A DNA stretch of 64,000 nt. It comes from JAYQKL01 sp049889535. Lineage in GTDB: Bacteria; Pseudomonadota; Alphaproteobacteria; RS24. The notes under the pieces were generated by a model. The model worked only from the letters and a program-made list of their open reading frames with translations. It was not told the origin of the DNA and made no database searches. Positions 17,748 through 27,002 of this stretch are shown here, one piece after another (positions within the stretch are counted from its first letter, which is position 1; each line of letters opens with the position of its first letter). The position numbers and the translations under genes are program-made. Location of the stretch: positions 1 to 64,000 of the forward strand of contig JBMHDF010000013.1 in the NCBI GenBank assembly GCA_049889535.1. The letters are read 5' to 3'.

Positions 17748-19004
17748 CTAACTCCGATAATCCGCATTAATGGCAATATAATCATGCGTCAAATCAGAGG
17801 TCCAAACTTTTGATTGCCCTTTGCCAATGCCAAGATGCACCAGAATATCTATCTCTTTCCCGCGCATATGTTTGGCGATAGGGCGTTCATCAAAATTTTT
17901 AACCGCCCGCCCCGCCGAAGCCACACGATGACCGCCAATATGAATGCGTAATTTATCGCGATTGGCACGCTCTCCTGATTTGCCAACCGCCATAACAATC
18001 CGACCCCAATTGGCATCTTCACCCGCAATCGCTGTTTTCACCAATGGCGAATTCGCGATTGAAAGCGCCACACGCCGCGCCGCCAAATCATTTTGCGCGC
18101 CCTGCACACGCACGGTGATAAATTTTTTCGCGCCCTCACCGTCACGCACAATAAGCTGCGCCATCTCGACCATGGCGTCTTGCAATGCTTTTTTGAAAGC
18201 GGCCAATCTTTTATCACTGACCGCGCGGATGGGTGGGCCTTTATGTTTTTGAGCATGGGTCGCAAATAACAAAACAGTGTCAGAGGTCGAAGTGTCGCTA
18301 TCCACTGTAATGGCATTGAAACTATCTGCCACAGCTTCATTTAGAAGTTTTTGCAAAACAGTGCGTGGCAAAGCGGCATCAGTCACAAAAAATGCCAACA
18401 TGGTCGCCATATCTGGCGCTATCATGCCTGACCCTTTAGCAATTCCGTTAATCCGAACTTTCCTACCCGCCAGCAAGACCTCGCGTGTGACTGTCTTGGG
18501 GAATGTATCCGTTGTCATAATCGCTCCCGCGGCTTGTTCCCAGCTCGATTTGAGCGCCCGCGCATCATCACCCGAGACCATTTCTGTCACGACTTTTTGA
18601 ATGGGTTCAATATTAAGGTCTTCCCCTATGACCCCTGTAGAGGCCATAAATATCTGCTCTGGCGGCGCTGATAAAGCGGCGCCCGTATGGCGCGCAAGTA
18701 GCCTCACAGCCCGCGCACCTTTTTTGCCCGTAAACGCGTTTGCATTGCCCGCATTCACCAACAGACCCCGTGCCTGCCCTTTTTTTAAACAAGCGCGGCA
18801 CCAATCAACCGCCGCCGAAGGCATGGAAGAACGCGTTGTTACCCCCGCGACTTTTGTGGCTGGATCAAATTCCATCAATAAAACATCATCGCGGTTTTGA
18901 TAGCGCTCGCCACTCGCCGCCACGCCAAGACGAACCCCTGCCACTGGGGCAAGTTTTTTTGGTTTTTTGGGCGCCAAAGGCGATATTGGGTATTTTTGCG
19001 ACAT
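17748..19004 (-). CDS. argJ: ArgJ, glutamate N-acetyltransferase (bifunctional type)
   Basis: Transfers acetyl groups in the cyclic arginine pathway and may also make N-acetylglutamate. 418 residues. The autocleavage site that yields alpha and beta chains lies in KGSGMIAPDMATMLAFFVTD, with the Thr of MATML as nucleophile. Further family features are LLVNAGNANAFTGKKG and ANWGRIVMAVGKSGE. The argH gene of the same pathway is at 60.7 kb. The 230-base gap upstream, shared with secA, contains no gene I can support. Confidence 0.96.
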   Translation of the reverse strand: MSQKYPISPLAPKKPKKLAPVAGVRLGVAASGERYQNRDDVLLMEFDPATKVAGVTTRSSMPSAAVDWCRACLKKGQARGLLVNAGNANAFTGKKGARAVRLLARHTGAALSAPPEQIFMASTGVIGEDLNIEPIQKVVTEMVSGDDARALKSSWEQAAGAIMTTDTFPKTVTREVLLAGRKVRINGIAKGSGMIAPDMATMLAFFVTDAALPRTVLQKLLNEAVADSFNAITVDSDTSTSDTVLLFATHAQKHKGPPIRAVSDKRLAAFKKALQDAMVEMAQLIVRDGEGAKKFITVRVQGAQNDLAARRVALSIANSPLVKTAIAGEDANWGRIVMAVGKSGERANRDKLRIHIGGHRVASAGRAVKNFDERPIAKHMRGKEIDILVHLGIGKGQSKVWTSDLTHDYIAINADYRS

Positions 19005-19151
19005 GGATTATCCTTTATTCACAGCCGACACAATTGACACATCATGCCCTTTCTTCAACTAAAAGTGCAAGAGCCAGCTTGTATCAAAGCCATAAAAAGC
19101 GTTCAAGCCTACATATTTGATAATTTCTTTGCACAAATCGTCTCGCTTCCA

Positions 19152-19180
19152 TTGACAGGGTCCTTTATGATGCTTACATC
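19152..19180 (+). promoter_or_regulatory. Possible secA promoter
   Basis: A perfect TTGACA (19152-19157) is followed at 17 bases by TACATC (19175-19180), a weak -10. The start would be about 50 bases upstream of the secA ATG. A short hairpin CAGGG-AACT-CCCTG (19201-19214) and a strong AAGGGGG ribosome site (19221-19227) lie between. The -35 and spacing are convincing; the -10 is not. Confidence 0.4.
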
Positions 19181-19234
19181 AGCTAGAGGTTTACAGTGTT
19201 CAGGGAACTCCCTGGCTTATAAGGGGGATAACCC

Positions 19235-21886
19235 ATGATGGGACTTTCCGGCATCGCGAGACGTTTTTTTGGCTCTGTCAATGATCGCAAACTCAAACCC
19301 TATAAAAAACGGGTTGAGGAAATTAACGCGCTTGAAGCCGAATTTGAAGCGCTTAGTGATGATGCATTGAAAGCCAAAACTCAAAGTTTTAAAGATGAGC
19401 TTGCAAATGGGCGCACGCTTGATGATTTGCTCGTGCCGGCCTTTGCCGCCGTGCGCGAGGCCGCTAAGCGCAGTTTGGGGCAACGCCATTTTGATGTTCA
19501 GCTTATCGGTGGCATGGTTTTGCATGATGGCAAAATCTCTGAAATGAAAACCGGTGAAGGTAAGACACTGGTTGCCACACTCCCCTGCTATTTGAACGCC
19601 CTGACCCAAAGGGGTGTGCATGTTGTGACCGTAAATGATTATCTGGCCAAACGTGACTCGCAATGGATGGCTCAAGTGCATGAACGCTTGGGCTTGAGCG
19701 TTGGATGCATCACAAATGATATGGATGATCTTGCACGGCGCGAAGCCTATAAAGCAGATATTACCTATGGCACGAATAATGAATTTGGTTTTGATTATCT
19801 GCGCGATAATATGAAATATAGCCGCGAAGATATGGCGCAGAGCGACCCATATTTTGCGATTATTGATGAAGTGGACTCAATTTTAATTGATGAAGCACGA
19901 ACCCCGCTCATCATTTCTGGACCCTTGGAAGATAAAAGCGAGCTTTATCATCAAATCAATGCGCTGGTATCTAATCTGCTAGATGAAGATTTCGAACTTG
20001 ATGAGAAAACCAATAATGTGGTGTTGACTGATTGCGGCAATGACCATGTCGAAAAGCTGTTGCAAGAAGCCGGGCTGATGGATGAAACCAGCAGCATTTA
20101 TGATATTGGCAATATCACTTTGGTGCATCATGTCACCAATGCTTTAAAAGCACAAAAGCTGTTTGCCCGCGATAAAGACTATATCGTCAAAGATGGGCAG
20201 GTGGTTTTGATTGATGAATTCACGGGTCGTATGATGGAAGGACGCCGTTTTTCTGACGGCCTGCATCAAGCTTTAGAAGCCAAAGAGGGCGCCGCCATTC
20301 AACCCGAAAACCAGACTTTAGCTTCTGTCACATTTCAAAATTATTTTAGGCTATATGAAAAAATAGCCGGCATGACGGGTACAGCTCTGACCGAAGCAGA
20401 AGAGTTTATGGATATTTACGGACTGGATGTTCTGGAAATACCTACCAATACGCCAATTGCGCGTCTTGACCATGATGACCAAATTTTCCGCACGGAAGCT
20501 GAAAAAATTAACGCAGTGATTGAGCTGATTCAGGACTGCCAGTCGCGCGGTCAGCCTGTGCTGGTTGGCACAACATCCATTGAAAAGTCAGAGACATTAT
20601 CAATGGCTTTGAAAAAGAACAAAATCAAACATAATGTCCTCAACGCGCGCTATCACGAACAAGAAGCCAGCATTATTGCACAAGCTGGCGTGCCAGGCGC
20701 CGTGACGATTGCAACCAATATGGCGGGGCGGGGAACCGATATTCAACTGGGCGGCAATCTTGATATGCGGCTCGCCGAAGAATGCGCACCAGAATTAGAC
20801 GAAAGCCAGAAGCTCAAAATATCTGCAAAAATTGAAGCTGAAATTCAAGCCGCTAAAGACCAGGCCCTCGATGCGGGCGGCCTATGTGTGGTTGGTACTG
20901 AGCGTCACGAAAGCCGACGGATTGATAATCAGCTACGCGGGCGCTCTGGCCGGCAGGGGGATCCGGGCGCGTCCTATTTCTTCCTATCGCTTGAAGATGA
21001 CCTGATGCGGATTTTCGGGACCGACCGTATGGAGGGCGTGCTTGGTCGGCTTGGGCTGGAAGAAGGTGAAGCCATTGTGCATCCATGGATTAACAAAGCC
21101 CTGGAGCGCGCCCAGAAAAAAGTTGAGGCCCGCAATTTTGATATTCGGAAAAACATTCTGAAATTTGATGATGTGATGAACGACCAGCGCAAAGTGGTGT
21201 TTGAACAAAGACTGGATTTCATGACAGCCACTGATTTAAGCCCAGAGATTAAAGACATGCGCTATCAAATTATTGATGAGCTTGTCGCGGCGCATATTCC
21301 AGAAAAAGCTTATGCAGAACAATGGGATATGGATGGTCTAGCGACCCAAATCAAAGCCATTTTTGGGCAGGATTTTGACTGTCAGAACTGGGCAGAGGAA
21401 GAAGGGATTGCAAATGAAGAAATCCTTTCCCGACTTTATAAAAAAACCGACGACCTTGCCGCCATGCGGGCGACAAATATTGGCCCAGAGCTGATGCGGC
21501 AGGTTGAAAAAAGCCTCATGCTGCAAATTCTCGACCAACACTGGCGCGAGCATTTGCACACTTTGGAGCATTTGCGCCAAGTCATTGGCATGCGGGCCTA
21601 TGGTCAACGCGACCCGCTTGCGGAATATAAATTAGAAGCCTTTAGCCTATTCTCCACCATGCTGGACCAATTGCGTTTTGATGTGGTGCGTTATGTGATG
21701 AATGTATCGGTTGAAATTGCCCAGAATATTGAGACACCGGAAACACCAGAAATGCAAGCCACGGATGGCGCTGCAAACGCTTTACCCGCTGGGCTGGATC
21801 GCGGTGAATTTGGCAAAGTGCCACGCAACGCACCCTGCCCATGTGGGTCAGGCAAAAAGTTCAAACATTGTCACGGAAGAGCTTAG
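19235..21886 (+). CDS. secA: SecA, motor ATPase of the Sec translocase
   Basis: Drives unfolded proteins through SecYEG. 883 residues, usual for this class. Nucleotide-binding domain 1 has the Walker A-like MKTGEGKTLVATLPCYL and Walker B FAIIDEVDSILIDEARTPLI; the preprotein-crosslinking region and domain 2 follow (TNMAGRGTDIQLGGN, RRIDNQLRGRSGRQGDPG). The C-terminus is the SEC-C zinc element CPCGSGKKFKHCHG, which binds SecB or ribosomes. The ATG has a strong ribosome site. Its stop codon overlaps the accA stop on the other strand, so the two genes converge with no space for a separate terminator. Confidence 0.98.
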   Translation: MMGLSGIARRFFGSVNDRKLKPYKKRVEEINALEAEFEALSDDALKAKTQSFKDELANGRTLDDLLVPAFAAVREAAKRSLGQRHFDVQLIGGMVLHDGKISEMKTGEGKTLVATLPCYLNALTQRGVHVVTVNDYLAKRDSQWMAQVHERLGLSVGCITNDMDDLARREAYKADITYGTNNEFGFDYLRDNMKYSREDMAQSDPYFAIIDEVDSILIDEARTPLIISGPLEDKSELYHQINALVSNLLDEDFELDEKTNNVVLTDCGNDHVEKLLQEAGLMDETSSIYDIGNITLVHHVTNALKAQKLFARDKDYIVKDGQVVLIDEFTGRMMEGRRFSDGLHQALEAKEGAAIQPENQTLASVTFQNYFRLYEKIAGMTGTALTEAEEFMDIYGLDVLEIPTNTPIARLDHDDQIFRTEAEKINAVIELIQDCQSRGQPVLVGTTSIEKSETLSMALKKNKIKHNVLNARYHEQEASIIAQAGVPGAVTIATNMAGRGTDIQLGGNLDMRLAEECAPELDESQKLKISAKIEAEIQAAKDQALDAGGLCVVGTERHESRRIDNQLRGRSGRQGDPGASYFFLSLEDDLMRIFGTDRMEGVLGRLGLEEGEAIVHPWINKALERAQKKVEARNFDIRKNILKFDDVMNDQRKVVFEQRLDFMTATDLSPEIKDMRYQIIDELVAAHIPEKAYAEQWDMDGLATQIKAIFGQDFDCQNWAEEEGIANEEILSRLYKKTDDLAAMRATNIGPELMRQVEKSLMLQILDQHWREHLHTLEHLRQVIGMRAYGQRDPLAEYKLEAFSLFSTMLDQLRFDVVRYVMNVSVEIAQNIETPETPEMQATDGAANALPAGLDRGEFGKVPRNAPCPCGSGKKFKHCHGRA

Positions 21887-22842
21887 ACGAGGCCTTCTCG
21901 ACCCATTGCCAAAAATTTCTCACGGCGGTTTTTGCGCAGCTCTTGTGGTGACATGCCAGAAAGCGCCTCGATTTCTTCAATCACTGCCTCTCCGACATAT
22001 TGTATCATCGCTTCGCGCTCCCGATGCGCGCCACCCACTGGCTCTTTCAAAATTCGGTCAATCACCCCAAGCTCTTTCAAGCTCTCTGATGTCACTTTCA
22101 GCGCCGTCGCCGCCTCTTTCGCCTTATCGCGTGAGCGCCATAAAATTGACGCACAAGCCTCAGGCGAGGCCACCGCATAAATTGAATGCTCCAGCATTAA
22201 AATACGGTTAGCCGTTGCCAGTGCCAAAGCGCCACCTGAACCACCTTCACCAACGACCACAGAAACAAAGGGTACGCCAAGCTGCAAACATTTATCTGTG
22301 CAACGGGCAATCGCTTCCGCCTGACCGCGCTCTTCAGCGCCAATGCCCGGATAAGCACCTGATGTGTCAACCAGCGTAACCAGAGGCAGGTTGAACCGCT
22401 CAGCCAGCTCCATCACCCGTATCGCTTTGCGATAGCCTTCTGGCCGCGCCATACCAAAATTATGCTTGATGCGCGTTTGCGTATTATTACCTTTTTCATG
22501 CCCCAAAATAGCAACCCGTTGCCCCTGCCAACGCCCCAGACCCGCAATAATAGCCTGGTCCTCAGAAAACAAGCGGTCACCAGCTAAGGGGGTAAAATCT
22601 TCCACGAGCGCTTCAATATAATCTTTAAAATGCGGTCTTGCTGGATGGCGGGCGACTTGGGTTTTTTGCCAAGGGTCCAGCTTTTTATATGTTTTTTCAA
22701 GCTGCTCGGTCACTTTTGCCTCAAGTTTTGTGACCTCCTCAAGGATGCTGACCTCTGGATCATCTTGTGACATGACGCGCAATTCTTGAATCTTGCCTTC
22801 AAGCTCTGCGATTGGCTTTTCAAAATCGAGATAAACTTGCAT
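21883..22842 (-). CDS. accA: Acetyl-CoA carboxylase carboxyltransferase, alpha subunit
   Basis: Pairs with AccD to transfer carboxyl from biotin to acetyl-CoA, the committed step of fatty-acid synthesis. 319 residues. Family motifs include LDFEKPIAELEGKI at the N-terminus, FTPLAGDRLFSEDQAIIAGL, the crotonase-type core LVTLVDTSGAYPGIGAEERG and the oxyanion segment VGEGGSGGALALA. It ends inside the last codons of secA (four-base convergent overlap). accD is not in the window. Confidence 0.97.
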   Translation of the reverse strand: MQVYLDFEKPIAELEGKIQELRVMSQDDPEVSILEEVTKLEAKVTEQLEKTYKKLDPWQKTQVARHPARPHFKDYIEALVEDFTPLAGDRLFSEDQAIIAGLGRWQGQRVAILGHEKGNNTQTRIKHNFGMARPEGYRKAIRVMELAERFNLPLVTLVDTSGAYPGIGAEERGQAEAIARCTDKCLQLGVPFVSVVVGEGGSGGALALATANRILMLEHSIYAVASPEACASILWRSRDKAKEAATALKVTSESLKELGVIDRILKEPVGGAHREREAMIQYVGEAVIEEIEALSGMSPQELRKNRREKFLAMGREGLV

Positions 22843-22957
22843 CTCACCCTCTTTGCTAAAGATTTTTCCTAAATTAGGCGGGACATCAAAAAATTACAAT
22901 GAAAATCCACGCCTCTATGATGAATTAATCGCCTTACTCTATCTTAATTTGACACCC

Positions 22958-23920
22958 TTAATCTGAGGTTTTATCTGGCTTGGGCATTTTGGCCAAAGGG
23001 TGCGCCTTTTGCACCAGCTCTTGTTGATGCGACTGCATGACTTTTGTGTAGATTTGAGTCGTCGAAATATCGCGATGCCCGAGGAGTTTTTGGACAGAGA
23101 GAAGCGACGCACCGCCCGCCAATAAATGTGTTGCAAAGGCATGGCGCAAAACATGCGGCGTTAGTTTTTTATGCTCCAGCCCAGCGGCTTTAGCGCAATC
23201 TTCAAGCAATTGAGCAAAGCGTTGGCGGGTAATGTGTCCAACTTTACCCCGCGATGGAAACAGAAAATCAGCGTTTTTCACCGTTCCCTGTGCGTGCAAA
23301 TATGCTTGCCAATTGCGCAAGGCGTCAACAGCATCATCGCCAAGTGGGATCATCCGCTCCCGATTGCCCTTCCCCTTGACCACAATCCGCGCCCGCGCCA
23401 ATGATACATTTTGATGCTTCAGCGACACCAATTCAGACACGCGCATGCCAGTGGCATACAGCAATTCCATGAGGCATATCAGACGATATTTATCAGCCTG
23501 CGCTTTTTTGCTTTTGGCTTCACGCCCATAAACAGATTGCAGTAATTGCCTAACTTCGGTCTCGGTTAAATATTTCGGCAAGCTTTGGCCCGTCTTGGGG
23601 CGCACAATTTGTTTTACGGGGTTTTCTGCGATTTGGCCTTCTTGCTGCAAAAACCCATAAAAACTATTCAGGCAAGAAAGCAAGCGCGCGACACTGCGCT
23701 GCGCCATGCCTTTCGTTTTCAACTCGGTCAGATAAGCCAAAATATCTGCTTCGCTAATATCACATAATTCCGGTCCACCAGCTGAACCAGAGCGGCTCAC
23801 AAAACTGGCAAAATCTGTTAAGTCTTTTTGATATGCTTTGAAAGAATTTTCAGACGCTCCTTTTTCAGCCATGAAAGCCTCAAGAAAAGCTTCAATTAAA
23901 AAGCCTGAAGCTTGCGTCAT
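22958..23920 (-). CDS. xerD: Tyrosine recombinase XerD
   Basis: Resolves chromosome dimers at dif together with XerC and FtsK. 320 residues. The N-terminal SAM-like core-binding domain starts ASENSFKAYQKDLTDFASF. The catalytic domain contains Arg in LLYATGMRVSELVSL, Lys in VKGKGNRERMIPLGD, HVLRHAFATHLLAGGA with the His/Arg pair, LGHRDISTTQIYTKV with the second His and the nucleophile Tyr. It starts one base after the stop of the upstream secreted-protein gene, so the two are probably one transcript. Calling it XerD rather than XerC rests on overall resemblance and the alphaproteobacterial gene order. Confidence 0.9.
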   Translation of the reverse strand: MTQASGFLIEAFLEAFMAEKGASENSFKAYQKDLTDFASFVSRSGSAGGPELCDISEADILAYLTELKTKGMAQRSVARLLSCLNSFYGFLQQEGQIAENPVKQIVRPKTGQSLPKYLTETEVRQLLQSVYGREAKSKKAQADKYRLICLMELLYATGMRVSELVSLKHQNVSLARARIVVKGKGNRERMIPLGDDAVDALRNWQAYLHAQGTVKNADFLFPSRGKVGHITRQRFAQLLEDCAKAAGLEHKKLTPHVLRHAFATHLLAGGASLLSVQKLLGHRDISTTQIYTKVMQSHQQELVQKAHPLAKMPKPDKTSD

Positions 23921-23921
23921 T

Positions 23922-25949
23922 TCAATCGCCCTGCACCAGCATTGCCGCTTGGCGCGTTAGAATTTTGCGCGCAATGACACGCGCTTCTTGGGTTAACCCC
24001 AAATCATTCAATGCCAGCAAAACGCGCTGCATAGCAGGCACAATATAATTTGCCTGACTTTCCATGCGCCCAATTGCAATCAGCGCATGTAAAATTGCTG
24101 CCCCGCGTTCACCAGCCTTTAATGCGGTTTCCATATCATCCAAGCTGCGCAATAAAACCTTATCGGTCAGAACAACTTTGGCTTCTTGGGCTAAATAGTC
24201 AGGCACTTGAAAGCCAAAAAGTGGCAATAAGCCAATCTCGCTTTTGACATAAATATTTTCAGATTTAGTGCCCGTTTTTAGCACCGCACTCATCAAAATA
24301 GCTTCCATTGGCGGCACCCCTAAAATGGCAGGCGTCGCATCATGAGCCGTATCATTTTGGTCAATATGGGTGAGCCCTGCCACTTGCGAAGATGAGCTTT
24401 TAGGCGTGGTTTCATCAGCTTGCAGTGTTTCAAAATGTTCCATCAGTCGAATAAGACCATTTAGGTTACGGCTTTTTGCCGATGGCAAACCTGACTGCTG
24501 CTCCAGCAAAACCGCATGCCATTGCGCGGCGCGATCAATATCATCTAAATGAATAAAAGCTGGTACAGCATAAAGCGCAAAATCTGCAAATTCAGGATTA
24601 GGCTCAATCGCGCGCAAATTTGGCGCCACCAGTTCAACTGTCAATTCCCAAGATTGCCCCGCCAGCGCAGATTGCATTAAATCCTCCAGCGCCAGGATTT
24701 TGCCTTTCAATGTAACCGGCTCATCAATAATCCGAATTTGGCGTGCCTTCAAAATAATTTCATCCACGGGTGCAGGCGGCGGAGCTTGCAGATTGGCTTG
24801 CGGTGCTGACAGTGCATTTAGCGCAGTTGGTTGTATATAACCAAGCTCGACCATATCCATTAAAGCCCGTAAATAGCTGGCCTCAACCCGATTGACCATT
24901 ACCCCTCTTTGCGCAATTAACAGGCGAATATTTTCAGGCTGATTGAAATTTTTACTAAATTTATTCACCAAAGCAGGGTTCAGCAGTTCCACTTCAGAAG
25001 CAAAAAGCGGCGCATCAAGCTTGAGCAGTAAAACCGCGTGCAGGGTCGTTAATTTTTGGCCGCTTGGGGCTTGTGACCTTTCAAAAGGCACATTGGCAGT
25101 CAGCGCAAAAACCGCATCAAGAAATAGCTGGTCTTTCATGCCTGTCTCACGCGCAACATCAAGTGTCAGGCTTGCCGCCAACATATCACCAGCCTCGATT
25201 TGACAATAAGCGCGCAATTGCAGGGCAAAATCCGCCAAGGCGGGAGATAATGTCAACCGACTAAATTGCCCCAAAGAACTGCAAGCCTGCGCTGTGTCCC
25301 CTTGAATTAATGCCGCTTCTGCCGCAATTTTAGTCACTGCTGCGTCGCGTTGTTGCGCCCCCGTCATATCAATCAACTGGCGCACTGCGTCAATCTCACC
25401 AAGCTGCAATAAATAAGCCAGCCTTAACGCAAAAAAGTTTTTCCCTTCCGCTAATCCGGGTGGCGGCGCGGCAGTGCTGGTCATCAAGGCCACCGCCAAT
25501 TCATGCGTAACCGCCAGGTCATAATGGGCAGGTAAGCGTTTCATCAAGCGCGCTATATTAGAAAACCGGCTGGCTTGCCATAAATCAGGACCAAGCCCTG
25601 TTTCAAGGCCTATTTCTGTATCTTCAAGATTGCCCAACTCGCCAACCTGCACCACGCCACGCCCGCCTGGCAAAGCCGCCACCGCGCGCACAGGCCTGGT
25701 TAAATTAACCCCACCTGGCTTTAATTGCGGCAGGCTGGCTTGTTGCATCTCGTTTTGGTTTTCTAGGTCACGATTGAGTGAGAAACTTACTTTATTTTTC
25801 GGAATAATCGATAAGGGCGCCCGTGTGGCTTTTTCGCGCGCCATTGCTGATGAGCCCATGATGACCCCAAACATTATGGCACAGATAAGGGTCGCCCAAA
25901 ATCGGCGCTGCAGCAGACCTGTGAAATACATAATATGTGTCCGAGACAT
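23922..25949 (-). CDS. Large exported protein of unknown function, helical-repeat type
   Basis: 675 residues from the ATG that follows an AGGG ribosome site. I do not recognise a named family. The N-terminus has a basic segment, a hydrophobic stretch (ATLICAIMFGVIMGSSAMA) and a likely cleavage after AMA, so the protein is probably periplasmic. The rest is Ala/Leu-rich and helical, with runs such as LRLAYLLQLGEIDAVRQLI and AAVTKIAAEAALIQGDTAQA that look like tetratricopeptide-type pairs, interrupted by a Pro-rich linker (LQAPPPAPVDE) and a Ser-rich acidic stretch near residue 500. It stops one base before xerD and is read with it. A long exported protein beside xerD recurs in alphaproteobacteria by my recollection; its role is not known. 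Confidence 0.75.
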   Translation of the reverse strand: MSRTHIMYFTGLLQRRFWATLICAIMFGVIMGSSAMAREKATRAPLSIIPKNKVSFSLNRDLENQNEMQQASLPQLKPGGVNLTRPVRAVAALPGGRGVVQVGELGNLEDTEIGLETGLGPDLWQASRFSNIARLMKRLPAHYDLAVTHELAVALMTSTAAPPPGLAEGKNFFALRLAYLLQLGEIDAVRQLIDMTGAQQRDAAVTKIAAEAALIQGDTAQACSSLGQFSRLTLSPALADFALQLRAYCQIEAGDMLAASLTLDVARETGMKDQLFLDAVFALTANVPFERSQAPSGQKLTTLHAVLLLKLDAPLFASEVELLNPALVNKFSKNFNQPENIRLLIAQRGVMVNRVEASYLRALMDMVELGYIQPTALNALSAPQANLQAPPPAPVDEIILKARQIRIIDEPVTLKGKILALEDLMQSALAGQSWELTVELVAPNLRAIEPNPEFADFALYAVPAFIHLDDIDRAAQWHAVLLEQQSGLPSAKSRNLNGLIRLMEHFETLQADETTPKSSSSQVAGLTHIDQNDTAHDATPAILGVPPMEAILMSAVLKTGTKSENIYVKSEIGLLPLFGFQVPDYLAQEAKVVLTDKVLLRSLDDMETALKAGERGAAILHALIAIGRMESQANYIVPAMQRVLLALNDLGLTQEARVIARKILTRQAAMLVQGD

Positions 25950-25992
25950 CAAAACCCTAGCCCTCAAAGAAAACGGCCATACCGCTTAAAGC

Positions 25993-26121
25993 TCATTTTA
26001 ACTTATCGTTCGGAATAATTTCGACTGTTGTCTCTCGCTCAGGCTGAACAGCCTGACCTAAATAAACAACTGTGCCCGCCAGACCAATCAGGATGAGCAA
26101 GCCAATCACAGCAATACGCAT
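25993..26121 (-). CDS. Small single-pass membrane protein, 42 residues
   Basis: Starts MRIAVIGLLILIGLAG after a good AAGGA-type ribosome site. It has one membrane helix (about residues 3-21) and a short outer tail ending VEIIPNDKLK. Small proteins of this shape, with one helix and an acidic tail ending in an IPxD-type motif, occur near xerD/aroK in other alphaproteobacteria by my recollection; the function is unknown. The frame stays open upstream through a Cys-rich stretch to an ATG that overlaps the btuD stop (TGATG), so a 74-residue form is possible. The gene is followed by the 675-residue exported protein on the same strand. Confidence 0.55.
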   Translation of the reverse strand: MRIAVIGLLILIGLAGTVVYLGQAVQPERETTVEIIPNDKLK

Positions 26122-26216
26122 GCCTTTTTCCTTTCTTTCTGGTTTGTTGAAAACCAGATAATGTTCACATTCGCTCTCAATATAACATGGCCCGCAAATA
26201 TGGCACAAGCAAGGCA

Positions 26217-27002
26217 TCAATTGGTTTTAGGTGGCACAGCGATAAATTGAACCTCTGGCGGGGAAGATGAAAGCGACACGCGCGCCTCCATATCATATAC
26301 TTTTTTTAATATCGGCTCTGACAATGTTTGCGTCACTGGCCCATCAGCCACCACTTGCCCCTGCTTTAACCAAACCAAGCGGCTGGCATAGCGCGCTGCC
26401 AAGGCCACATCATGCAACACAATCAGCGCCGCCCCACCCTGCGCCACATAAGACGCCAACACATCCATGATTTTATATTGATGACGCGGGTCCAGCGCGG
26501 TTATTGGTTCATCAGCCAAAATGAGCGGCGTTTGCGCGGCAAAAATACGCGCCATATGCACCCGCGCTTGCTCCCCACCTGACAGGCTCGTCATGGCGCG
26601 ATGGCGCATCTCGGATAGTTCACATCGTGCAAGACATTGTGAAATAATTGACTGGTCTTGCGCGCCCATTTGTCCCATACCCCCGCCATATGGGTAACGC
26701 CCTAAAGCAACAATATCCTCAACCCGATTTGGCCATAAAACAGGGCGGCTTTGCGGTAAATAAGACAGCATGCGTGCGCGGGTGGCCGCATCATAGCGCG
26801 CTATATTTTCCCCCTGCATTAAAATTGTGCCAGATTGCGGTGTCAACACGCCCGCCAAACAACGCAGCAAGCTGGTCTTACCGCTACCATTCGGCCCCAA
26901 AACAACCACCAACTCACCCGCCGCAATTTGCAATTGCACATGATTAACCAATGTCGCCGCACCCTGAGAGAGTGAAATATTATTAGCCTGCAATAATGTC
27001 AT
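26217..27002 (-). CDS. btuD: B12 (or heme) ABC importer, ATP-binding protein
   Basis: Powers the inner-membrane step of corrinoid uptake. 261 residues from the ATG that overlaps the permease stop (ATGA). Motifs: Walker A LGPNGSGKTSLLR, Q-loop YLPQSRPVLWP, signature LSGGEQARVHMAR, Walker B LILADEPITALDP and switch His in VLHDVALAA. The FecCD-linked ATPase family also serves heme and siderophores. The assignment to B12 rests on the cobalamin riboswitch heading the operon. Confidence 0.88.
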   Translation of the reverse strand: MTLLQANNISLSQGAATLVNHVQLQIAAGELVVVLGPNGSGKTSLLRCLAGVLTPQSGTILMQGENIARYDAATRARMLSYLPQSRPVLWPNRVEDIVALGRYPYGGGMGQMGAQDQSIISQCLARCELSEMRHRAMTSLSGGEQARVHMARIFAAQTPLILADEPITALDPRHQYKIMDVLASYVAQGGAALIVLHDVALAARYASRLVWLKQGQVVADGPVTQTLSEPILKKVYDMEARVSLSSSPPEVQFIAVPPKTN

